Below, in pieces: positions 1 through 12,000 of a DNA stretch of 64,000 bases. The notes under the pieces were generated by a model. That model was not told the DNA's origin. It saw only the letters and a program-made list of their open reading frames with translations, and searched no databases. Source of the stretch: Tetrahymena thermophila SB210 (lineage: Eukaryota > Ciliophora > Oligohymenophorea > Hymenostomatida > Tetrahymenidae). The stretch is taken from NCBI RefSeq assembly GCF_000189635.1, contig NW_002476161.1:1-64000 (forward strand), read 5' to 3'. Every line of letters starts with the position of its first letter. Position 1 is the first letter of the stretch. The translations under genes were made by a program, and so were the position numbers.

Positions 1-282
1 ACCCCAACCCCAACCCCAACCCCAACCCCAACCCCAACCCCAACCCCAACCCCAACCCCAACCCCAACCCCAACCCCAACCCCAACCCCAACCCCAACCC
101 CAACCCCAACCCCAACCCCAACCCCAACCCCAACCCCAACCCCAACCCCAACCCCAACCCCAACCCCAACCCCAACCCCAACCCCAACCCCAACCCCAAC
201 CCCAACCCCAACCCCAACCCCAACCCCAACCCCAACCCCAACCCCAACCCCAACCCCAACCCCAACCCCAACCCCAACCCCA
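1..282. repeat. Telomere, (C4A2)n, 47 copies
   Basis: The first 282 bases are 47 exact head-to-tail copies of the hexamer ACCCCA, i.e. the C-rich strand of the Tetrahymena telomere (CCCCAA/TTGGGG). The repeat stops abruptly at position 282 and AT-rich unique sequence follows, with no degenerate subtelomeric repeats. This marks the window as the physical end of a macronuclear chromosome, where telomeres are added directly to broken DNA ends during development. Confidence 0.99.
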
Positions 283-1774
283 TCAATTTAATAAAAAATA
301 AATAAATCTACAAATAATCTTGTAAAAAATTATTTTGCTTTTTAGCTTATTACTCATTTCTTTAAATTTTCAATTCAGTGATTTTTTAAAATTAGACAAA
401 TTAATTAAAATTTTGATTGATTTTTTTAATTTTGAGCTTATAAATATCTCTTTGCTTTATTTGAAGAATTGAATTTTATTTAAAAATTAATTTTTAGTAA
501 CTTCATTTTTTTGTTTTTTAAAGACTTTTAATCTTTTAAATTTCTAGAAACTCATATTCAAAATTAATTATGAGAATATATTCAAATGAATTGAAGACAT
601 AACTTTCTTCAAATCAATTAAAATCAAATGAAAAACTTCAAAAAATTATTTATTATAAATAGTATTATTCTTCATTTTAAGTGATAATATTAAAAAATTC
701 CTTATTTAGTATTTGAAAAATAAGATTTATAAATAAAAAATTTTATCCATGTTAAAAAAATATGGTCGCTTGCTGATTATTTTTTTCTATAATTTATTTA
801 AATCACTAATCGGGATCGAATGAATTTAAAAAAATAGCTTACTAAAATTTTAGATGAATTAAATACTAATATAATAACTAAAATAGACAAATAGATCTTA
901 TTTCAATGCAAAAATATTATGTATAGTCCTAAATCAAATAAATACATTTTAATTGACACATTTAATATATTGTAAGCATCTAATATCAAGTAACTCGAAA
1001 TCATATTTTATCAAAAATACAACTCATTATTCTAAATTATTTTTTAAATAAGAAATAATTAAATCGAATTTAGTTTTATGTGATTACTATGAAATAATGA
1101 AGTCTCTATCTATTATTATTATTATTATTATTATTATTTTTATATTTAAGATTATAAAATTATCAATTTTATTACTATTGTAAAAAATTGAATGTGACTA
1201 CTTGATTCACTACAATTAAAGCTAGTAGGTCTATCTGTATGTCTCTCTGTTCAATGCATGATTAATTTAAAATTTTTTAAAGTTAATTTAAGACGAAGAT
1301 TATAAAATTAACAACATTTGGTTTTGACTAGATGAATGAAATTGATCTAAAAATTAAGAAAATATAGTGAAACTCAAATAAACTAATTATAAAGACTACA
1401 GACTGAATGAATAAGTTAGGAAGTCAATTAATAAATAAATAAGATCACGAAGAAAAGGAGAAGAAAAAAATGAAAATAAAATAAAAAGCCAAAAAATTAT
1501 TAGATATAATATTAATAATTAATTGAAATTAACTCCGAAAGATTGCTTTGACCAACCACTAATTAAAAAGCAAAAAAAATAAATAAATAGATAAAGAAAC
1601 AAAGAAAGAAAAAGGTTTTTAGTTTAGGGAATAAAATAGCTATTGCAATTAATTATTAATTGACTGAATAAAAAAAAAATAAACAAAAACAACTAATTAT
1701 TGTTTAATATTATTTTCTAAGAAAAGAGCATAAGTAGCTGAATAAACGCTAAAGTGCTAAGGCAGAGGAATTAG
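283..1774. other. Subtelomeric AT-rich non-coding region and 5' flank of the flippase gene
   Basis: About 1.5 kb of very AT-rich sequence separates the telomere from the first gene. It holds an (ATT)n microsatellite near 1112-1137 and many A and T runs. I found no open frame with coding character, no RNA gene and no repeat shared with the rest of the window. The last few hundred bases should hold the promoter and 5' UTR of the gene starting at 1775. Confidence 0.6.
1112..1137. repeat. (ATT)n microsatellite
   Basis: Uninterrupted ATT trinucleotide run in the subtelomeric non-coding DNA. It is a simple repeat with no visible function. Confidence 0.9.
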
Positions 1775-4700
1775 ATGAGCAAAAACTACATAAATGTATC
1801 CAAGAAAGGTTTTGGGTACGACTACGAATATGAAAATGTACTTATTCCAGAAAAGAAGCGACGCAAATTAGGAAGGGAATAAATCAAAAATAGATAGATC
1901 ACTTCAATGAGAATTGATAAAAATTTATGCGACAATTCGATTTCAACTAGCAAATACAATTACTTTAACTTTGTGCCTAAAAATTTGATTGAGCAATTTT
2001 CTAAGATAGCAAATCTGTATTTCTTAGTATGCATATTCCTTTTTCTTACTGTTTTTTATTAGGCTCTCTCCTTACTCACTCATTTCTACTTGAATAAACC
2101 TTTTTTTATTCATTATTTTAATTAAAGGCACTTTAACTCCTATTATTTTTTAATACTTCTTTAGTATATTACTCTAGTTTCGTTTTTTATCAGGAGAAAC
2201 CTGAAGCCAACAGCAAAAAAAAAGTAAAAAAAAAAAAATATATCAACAAAAAACATCTAAAATACCTTTTTAGAAAGCTAAAATGTGTAGGATAACGTGT
2301 GCTATACAGCCATTTGCAGGTGTTTTGAATGAATAAGATGAGAGATGATTAATTTATTCGAATTTAAATTTTATATTTACATCATATATCATCTTACATT
2401 TATTAACAATAAATAGGTTATTGGGTTCTTTTAAATTATTCCATAAATTTCAATTTCTGAAGGTATTCCTACAATTTTCTTGCCGCTCTTTGTCATTCTT
2501 GTAGTTACTGCAGCAAAGGATTTCTATGAAGATTATAAACGTCATAAATCTGATAATGAAGAGAATAATGTAATAATTAATTATATATCATTATTTAGTA
2601 GTTGGTATTAATTAGCAATGAGCAAACGTAGTTCCATTTACTTAGCAATAATAGAATGGAAAACTTCAATTAATTTAAAGAGACAATTTAAATGAACAAA
2701 ATTATAAGAAGTGTATTATAAAAAAGCATTAAAATAAGTAATTTAACAAAGAAATGGCTTATTTACAATACCTTAAATAATAAGTATAGACTTTCATGTA
2801 AATAAAACTAAAAAACACTATTAAAACCTCTACAAGATAATAAATTATTTGAGCTAACTTCTCAATAAAAAATTTACATAAATAGTCATTCTATTTTTTT
2901 TTAAATTTTATTGAGAATTAAAAGCATTTTTCGAATAAAATGCTCTCTAAATTGTAATTTTGCTTAGTGTTTGGCATTTTATTAAAGCTTAATTAAAAAG
3001 ATACTAACCAAAATTATTTTCATGAATAATAATTAACTAATATAATTTTATAAAATAGCGTAAAACAAAGAAATGGGATATACAAAACAATATGTTTGTG
3101 GAGGTCGAATGGGCAAAGCTTTATGTTGGAGATGTCATTTTGGTAAAAATTAAAAGCTATTTATTAAGTTATTTTTATAAATAGAAAGCTAGTTAGTTAT
3201 TTATTTATTTAGTTAGTTAGTTAGCGAGCTAGTGAATTATTTATTAAGTTAGAGAAGATTACTTGTTTGAATTTTTAATTAAACGAAAATTAATAAGTCA
3301 ATAAATAAATAAAATAATGCATTTAGATGAATAAATTTAAAAATAAAATAAATTCGATCAATTAATCAAATTTGATTAATTTATCCTTACAAGAGAAAAA
3401 AATTTACAGTAATTCGTTCGAAGCAGTTTTCATAAAATATTTTGAATTATTTCATAAAATAAGAATAAAGCTCAAAATACCCTTCATAAAATCACACAAA
3501 AAAAAAGTTTATTAACAAAAAATACAAATTTCCAAAAATGAAAAAAGCTTTTTCTAGTACTCAAAAATTGATTAATTTTTTTTCCTCTTAAAATTAGCTT
3601 GATTTTTAATATTTTTAAGAATTTATAAGAATTCTTAACTTAAAATATATGACAGAGATTAATTCTTTACTTTATTCGTTATCATATTTAAAAAAGGTTG
3701 AAGATAAAGATTTCCTTCCTGCTGATATCTTAGTTTTAACCACCTCTGAACCTAAAGGTCTTTGCTACATCGAAACAAAATCTCTAGATGGTGAGACTAA
3801 TTTAAAACAACGTAACGCACATAAAGATCTTTACTAATATTATGGACCTTAATATAAAGTAAAGATTCTATTAAGCTATTTTTAGAATATTTTAACAATT
3901 TATTAAAGGATATTTTGTTATTATTAATTATCATTTTCGAGTTATTAATTATTAATATTTATTTTTAAAGTAAGCAAATGATAGAACTATAGTCTTTTCC
4001 TATGAATTACCAAATCCTCTCCTACACAAATTTAAAGGAACTTGCTCTTTTACAGGAATTCAAGCTTCAATTGATATAAATAATTTCTTACTCAGAGGCT
4101 GCAAATTAAAAAATACAAAATGGGTTTTAGGTTTAGTTTCTTACACTGGACATGATACCAAAATTATGAAAAACAATTTTAATGCTAGAGCAAAAAAGAG
4201 TCATCTTGAAAAGACTATGGGTAATCAAATTATTTTGATTTTTGTAGTACAAATAGTACTGTGCTTCTTTTGCTCACTTTATTATATGATCTGGTACAAT
4301 TCGAATGCTAGCTATCTTCCTTATTTGGCTATTAATTAGAACTAAGTAAATTTATTTAATACACATACTTGTTTTTTTCATAATCTGATTTATACTATAA
4401 TTAGGTTGAAGATAATAGTGATTACTACAACTTCTTTGTAAGATTTGGCAATTGGATTCTCATCTTCAATAACTTTGTCCCAATATGTAATTTATTAATG
4501 AAACAAACAAAAAAGGTGTTTATTTAATTATAAATATTTTAATCACTAAATAGCACTGCTTGTTACATTAGAAATGGTTAAATTCTTCTAAGCTATCATC
4601 ATCAATTTAGATGAATAAATGGTTTATACTTGCGTAGATGAAAAAGGGGAAACCGTAATCACTCCTACAAGTGTATAAAGCTCAAATTTAAATGAAGAAT

Positions 4701-7700
4701 TGGGATAAATCGAATATATATTCTCAGACAAAACAGGAACATTAACTTGTAACATTATGGAATTTAAAAAGATTTCAATCAATGGTATTTCATACGGTAA
4801 ATAAGCATACTAACTACATTTATTTATTTATTATCAATTCATTCTTAAATTAGAGAAAGAATTTATTTATATAATTTGTATGTTTTTTTAAATAAAAAAT
4901 ATTATTTTATATATTTTAAATAAAATTTATTAATTTTTTAAATTATAAAAAGGTGAACCATAAGAAAGAGAACATCCAAATTATATGGAGGATATCTCAG
5001 CATTCCCAAAAGTTACAAATGTTGATTTTAGAGATCAATCTTTCTTTACTGCATTTAAAAATGAAAGTCACCCTGAATATTTGAAAATTAAGTAAAAAAA
5101 TGATAAAAATTAATTAAAAAAAGAAGGATTTTTAAATAAATTTTTTGTAATTTAGGAAAACATTAGAAATCCTAGCTTTAACTCACACAGTCATTACTGA
5201 AGAAAAGGAAGAAAATGGGAAAAAAGAAATTATTTACAATGTACATACATACTATTGCATCAATTATTTAAAATTTAATTTTACTTTTAATTTTAGGCAG
5301 CTTCTCCTGATGAACTTGCTTTAGTAAATTTTGCAAAGTATTGTGGAGTTGAATATAAAGGAATAGATGAGTAACAGAATTTAATTTATACCTTTAAAGG
5401 AGAAAACAGACAGGTTAAACAATTGCATGTTTTTGATTTTGATTCTACTAGAAAGAGATAGTCCGTTGTCATTTAAGATTTAAAAACTAATAAGTATTAC
5501 TTGTACACTAAAGGTGCTGATTCCGTTCTATTTTCTCTCATGGATAAATAAAAATCTGTTAAAATCTAAGAGACTGAAAAGAATTTAGATGACTATGGTA
5601 ATATAGGTCTTAGAACTCTTTTATTGTGTGAAAAAGAAATTTCAAATGAAGAGTATTAGAGTTGGTCAAAATAGTATCATGAAGCATGCACAACTATAGA
5701 AAACAGAGAAGAAAGAATGACAGAAGTCCAAGCTCTTTTAGAAAAGGATTTAATTTTAGTGGGAGCTACTGCCATTGAAGATAAGCTATAGGATTAAGTT
5801 GGATAGACTATTCATGCTTTGAAGAGTGCAGGAATTAAGGTAATAAATAATATATTTAAGAAAAAAAAGAACTTAAAAAAATTAATAATTTACATAATTT
5901 TAGGTTTGGGTATTAACTGGTGATAAAGTAGAAACAGCAATCAATATTGGTTTTTCTTGCAAACTTCTATCTCATGATTTAAATTAGCACATTGTTAAAT
6001 TAAGAAAAGATGTAGAAGACAAACCTGAAGAAATAATAAAAGCTGATATCCTTAAATAGCTCCGTAATATAAAAAAATAGATAGAAACAAATGTTGATGA
6101 TCAAAATAAAGTAAAAGACAATAATGCTTTTATCATTACTGGTGAAGCTTTGGTGCATGCAATGGTTGAAGGACCAAAGACCCTTCTGCTAACAATAACA
6201 AATAATTGCACATCAGTCTTGTGCTGCAGAGTTTCTCCAAAATAAAAGCAATAAATTGTAAGTCTTGTAAGAGATAATAAGCCAAATGTTTCAACATTGG
6301 CAATAGGTGATGGAGCTAATGATGTAAATATGATTTGTGCAGCACATGTCGGTGTTGGTATTAAAGGTTTAGAAGGCTAACAAGTAAATTAATTATAATT
6401 AAATAAATCAATTTTTTATTAATGCTTTCAATATTAAAAATAATCAAAGGCTGCAAGAGCGAGTGACTATTCTATTGGTGAATTTAAAATATTAAGAAAT
6501 CTCCTATTTTTCCATGGAAGAGAGTCATACAGAAGAAATTCTAAGTTAGTTTGCTACAATTTTTACAAGAACATAGTGCTGGTCTTACCATAATTCTTCT
6601 ACTCGTTCTATAATAATTTCTCTGGACAAACCTTATATGATAGTTATATCTATTAGCTTTTCAACGTATTTTATGCATCTCTCCCAATTATAATTTATGC
6701 AGTAAGATTTTTCTTGATAAATTTCTCTCTAAATGAAATATTCATCACAATTAACTAATTAATCTTAGGTTTATGACTATGAATTTGATTACAAGGTGCT
6801 TTTAGAAAACAAAAAGAATTACTACTTATAGGGTCTAAAGCGTAATAAATACATAAATACATTCATCTTTATTTTAACTAATATTCCTAATTAAATTATT
6901 AATAGATTAACTCTTTAACACACAAGTTTTCTGGGCTTGGTTCTTCAGCGGTGTTTGCTAATCAGTAATATTAGCCTTTTTCAGGTAAGTTTTTTAAATC
7001 AACTAAATTTATTTCAATTCCAAACTTTTATATTTTTTTTCCTAAAATTTAAACTTAATAAATTCCAATTATTTTTTCTATAGTTTTTAAATATTTGCAA
7101 ATATAAATTTTATTTATCACTCTTTGATTGCATCCAATTTTATATTTTATTTACTTACTTATTTATTATTTTTGATTGTTTGTTTGTTTATTTATTTATT
7201 GTTACTTAACAAAAGCTATCAAAGTTTAGAGTTTTCATTCTCTGATTCAAAAGGTAAAACACTTGGATTCTGGGATTCAGGTACAATGGTATTTGGTATG
7301 GCTGTGGTCAATGCAAATTTGAAAGTTTTGATAATTTCATATGAGCATAGCTTAGGAAGCTTAATTATTAATTTTGGCTCAATGGCATTTTATTTATTAA
7401 CTTTAGTAGTAATTTCATCTTCATTCACCTTTTCATCTATTCATGGGCTTTTTAGTGAGTAAGACATTTTTTTAGTAAATAAATTTGTATAATTAAGAAT
7501 GTTTAAAAATAATAAGCTTTATTAAATCTCCTAATTTGCATATTGGTAACATTCTTATCATAGCATCTACTTCAATGCTTGACTATTTCTTAGAGCTATG
7601 GGATCGTAATAATTAAAATTTAAATAAAACTTTAACAATTATTAATTATTTAAAAAATACAGGCTGGAATAAACAAATATAGATTGAAAATGCTGCTTTG

Positions 7701-7733
7701 GATATTGATTAAGATATACAATAGATTAACTGA
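1775..7733 (+). CDS. P4-type ATPase (phospholipid flippase), apparent 1-nt frameshift
   Basis: Phospholipid-transporting P-type ATPase that would move aminophospholipids to the cytosolic leaflet. Seventeen exons: 1775-2026, 2417-2569, 3059-3142, 3697-3858, 3971-4345, 4405-4486, 4554-4796, 4953-5091, 5156-5239, 5297-5839, 5904-6383, 6450-6701, 6769-6841, 6906-6984, 7225-7458, 7517-7605, 7663-7733 (TGA); about 1131 aa, normal for the family. Seen in order: the P4 N-terminal signature ([18 protein letters not shown]), actuator motif DGETNLK, phosphorylation motif DKTGTLTC (Asp about 428), nucleotide-domain [13 protein letters not shown], hinge [11 protein letters not shown] (about 711), GDGANDVNM (about 841), then hydrophobic C-terminal segments. 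The start has the usual A-rich context. Phases agree everywhere except between exons 9 and 10, where one base is missing in the A run at 5220-5224. The first three introns (390, 489, 554 nt) are long for this window. Convergent with the next gene. Confidence 0.93.
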
Positions 7734-9019
7734 AAATAAAATATATGACTATCTTAATGTGCTTTACAGATTAAGCAATAAATTTCTTGTCAAAAGATAA
7801 ATCTTATAAATTCTTTTAAAAAACATTAAATTACAGAATTTATATAAAGAGCCTCTTAAAAATATCTTTTATTCTTTCTTTCTATATCTTTTTGCTTTCA
7901 TAATCTTTAATGGCTCACTTTAATCTATTAGATATACTTTTAATATATATACTAAACAAAAACAAAATTTGTTTAACTATCAACATAAAATCATACACAC
8001 CAAAACTAACTAACTAACTAAATAAATAAATAAGAATCTTTACATAGACTATTCATCCTTAAGAGTGATTTTATTGAAAATTGCTTCGAAAGTGTTCTTT
8101 GTTCTATCTAACCCTCTTTATTAATTATTGAGAATTTAGAAAATGATTAGTTTATAAATATTATTCTATTCTTACACATCTTATATTTATCTATGTTTCG
8201 TAATTATTTTACAACCAATTACCAATTTTCCAAAAAGATATATATGTTTGAAAGAAATTTATTACCTTCATATTATAATTATTTTTATAAAATTAAAAAA
8301 TTTTCTAATAAAATTTAAAAGAATTGTAAACTAGTTGTTTTTATTTAGCTTTTAAAAATAATAAAAAAAATTTATTATAACAAATAGAAAAGAATTTTTG
8401 CATAGTTAAAATTAAATGTAAAATGAAGTTAAATATTTCATTTTTAAAAATTAAAATAATAAAAAATGTATAACTAACTTTACATTAAATTAACTCCTTT
8501 AGTATTTATTATAAGGAAACAAAATCTATATATAATTTTATTTTAAACATTAAAAAAGGTAGATTTTTTTTATTATAAATATATATCATAGGCTCTTTTC
8601 TTGTAAAGAGGAGAGGAAAATTTTATTTTTAATTTTTTACCACCTTACTAATAATTCATCTTAATGAAATATTAAATTAATTCAATTGTTTTCTTTAAGA
8701 AAAATTTTCTACCAACCTATAATTAAGTATAAAAGTATGATTTCATGCAAATTTTATTAGAATTAATTAAAATAAATTTTATGATTTAAATAAAATAAAT
8801 ATTGATTTGACTAATTAAGTACGTCCGTAGTAAAAAAACAAGAAACAAAGAAATAATGAATAAATTATTTTGATCAACTTCAATTAACTGTTGACTAAAA
8901 ATTAAAAGTTAATAGAAAGAAATGATTTCAATTAATTATTATACAAAATATGAAGAAATGAATAAACTCTGACTACTAAATTATTTTATAATTGTTAAAA
9001 ATTTTTATTTTATGTTAAA
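7734..9019. other. Convergent intergenic region (two 3' ends)
   Basis: About 1.3 kb between the stop of the flippase gene and the stop of the PAS-domain gene on the other strand. It is extremely AT-rich, with poly(A)/poly(T) tracts as expected of two 3' UTRs. I see no further gene. Confidence 0.6.
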
Positions 9020-12000
9020 TCAATCTTAAATGCTTGAATTTATATTTGCATAGTTTTAAATTAGTTCTCTAATAAGCCTAGTTTGCTAGCATATTTCTAA
9101 AGGAATCATTGTAATCATAGAACGAATACGTACAACTTCTCTGCTTAGAGCTGCTAAGACAGGTAACCAGAAGAAAAGGTAAAGTAAAACTTAAACAATA
9201 AGTCCAATTATAAGCAGTGTTACTCTTGTGCCCTATGATGAATTTAGAGTCGTTGATAAGCTACTTAGGAATACATTAACTAAACTTTCAAACAAACCAC
9301 GCACATATAAATCTTGCATATCATACATTTCTTATATGTGAGTTCCATTAATTTGTTAATTCAAATAATTTAATATTTTGGTCTGATCAGTTGTATTTTT
9401 CAGGATATCTTCATATTAAGATGTTACATATCTGAAATTCTCTATATATCTTGGTAATGAGAGACTTAAGCCTTACATGATAGTACCTTCTGCAAAATTT
9501 TCACATGACTGAGTTGAAGCGATACGCGCGTCAGTTAGTATTTGGCAAGTTTGATTAGTGAACATAATATTTTAGTACTAAGAAACATAAGAAGCATCTA
9601 ATGCGTTGATGTTATTACTGTGCTCACGTTAAACATCCGAATTTAAGTTATACATACCATTGACAGCTTATGTTAAATAATCATGAGATGTACCTAAGTT
9701 AGCAGTGAATAAAGGATCGATCAATAATTCTACTTAAACATTTAAGGCATAAGAATAATATCTCTCAGACATGGTTGTTGTATTCATTTCTTAAACAAAT
9801 TATTGAACACTATTTGCCAGTTAAGTGCTTACAAAGTATGTTGCTATGAAATATGCTTCAAAGAAAAGAACACAAAGTATAAAGGGAATAAAGAAATTAT
9901 TTCTATTTTTTAAATCTATTTTGAATTTTCTACGTTTTTTACCCTTTGATCTCAAGAACATGGCATCTTCTTCTCCGTGATTACTTTGTAGAGAGGTATC
10001 GCTAAACATTTCTTCATCATTTCCAGATTGCATTTGATTAACAAAATTTTCACATTTTTAAAACAGCTTTTTAACTTTAGGAGTTGGGATTTCTAAAAAT
10101 ATTGTCAATACTTCTTTTTGTGATTTTGTCACCCAGAAGTAGAATGGTAGAATTATTAAAAGCAAAACTAGAATGAGCATGATGGATAAAATGAGAAGAA
10201 CTAAGAATAGATTACTCTTGTTATTTGCCCAGTTGTCAAGCTCTGTGACAAAGTAGTTTGATATTTAAGTCTAAGCAATGTAGTAGTCATTTAAGAAATT
10301 ATATCTATAAAATTTAATATTTGATAAATAAATAATGCATAAATAATTTATAATCAAAAGAAAAACATTTTAATAAAATTTAACAATAAACTATTTTACT
10401 AAATTTTATAAATGTCTTCATCTAAAAAGCTAAATTTAGAGATGGGAGCAGACTGCAGTGTATTTACTACTGAGAGTAGCTAACGAGTAACGTCATTGAA
10501 ATTGTACATATCTGTTTGAATGGAACCATCACTATTTTTACTTTTAATGGCTATCACATTATTTGTCAACATATTTTTGTGCTAAGCAGTTAAATCTAAA
10601 GTAACCTATGATAGCTGAGTTTAAATAGTAGACATAGAATCATAACTTGCACTTAAATCTGTTTGCAACGATGTAAAATAATCAGTGGGATCGTTTACAA
10701 TTATTAGTTTTTGGTTTAATGAGCACATTTAAGTTATTTTCATTAGAATTCTCTGTCCTTCTGCAGCCATCAAATTATTTTAATTTAATAAATTGTATCT
10801 AGTATTACATTCGTCAAAGGAGTTAGATGTAAGGAAATGATTGAGCTAATTTAATTTAATAAAATTAAAAATCATTCAATCGTTAGTTGTCCAATAATCT
10901 TAGAAATAAAATTAATATTAATGTAATTTACCAAACACATGCTGCATAATACAATTATGAACAAATAGCTTATTAAACGCAGTTATTTCATGGAATTTGA
11001 ATAGAGGAATTAGTTGCTTGAAGTAAATTATAAGAAATTAGATCTCTTTTTAAAGATATTTCCTAATTCTTTTGTATCTTCAGCTTCGTCTTCTTCAGCG
11101 TTTTTTTACCCAAGTCCCTAGCCATTGTCTTCATCATCAGTATTATCATCATCTTCTCCATCATCTCTTTTAAGATCTTCTATATCTTTTAACTAACCAT
11201 CTATTAGCCTAACTGTCTTGATTCCTGCGCCATACTTTGGTTCTTTTTATAATTAAAAAAGTTATTAAATTTAAATATAAAAAATAATAAATTTTACTCA
11301 AAAGCTCCTCTGCATCAAGCTTTTCTTCTGCTGTTCTCAGATCTTCAACTTTATCAATATGGCTCATTCCAATAACTGAATTATCATGAGAAATTATAAT
11401 ATGAGATTAATCGAAATCATCGTTAGTGTAAACAGGAGGGCCTTCGCATAATTCTCCTAGATACTTTTTGTTAAAGGTATCGTACTTTACTTAAAAGTGT
11501 TTTAGAAGTGTTTTCCTATCTGTTCTCATCGTATTAGCAAGAGTATTATTAGTATCTTTCCCTGCAAGGGTTTCTGCGATATTTGACTTATTACTAACCT
11601 ATCTTTATTTTTCTATTTTAACATAAAAGCCTTAGTGGCCGACTAGTCTAAATGAGACTTCTTGAACTTAAACATTAGCTGGGAACTCTTTTGATTTCTT
11701 TCTAAGATCACAAACAATTGCGTGACCACCATTTTTTGATTAATATTCTTTGAGTTTGTCCCAGAAATCAGGGATAGCATCTACTATATTCATTTTTTTC
11801 TTCAAAACTCTTTTCTAATCTACTGAAAGAATACTGATGCAGGTAGAAGTCAGATTCTGTATTTTCCCTTCAGTGTCTATCAACAAATAGGTGTACTATT
11901 TTTATTAAGAATTTAATCAAATATTTTCAATAGATAATGAAAAAATCTTTACTAAATTGACAGTTTTTTATATTTTAAATTGAGCAACAAACTGTAAGCC

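Noticed and set aside
7124..7462. 112-aa plus-strand frame as an independent small membrane protein
   Set aside because: Its 3' part is exon 15 of the flippase gene (7225-7458), matching the C-terminal P4-ATPase pattern; the 5' part is intron.
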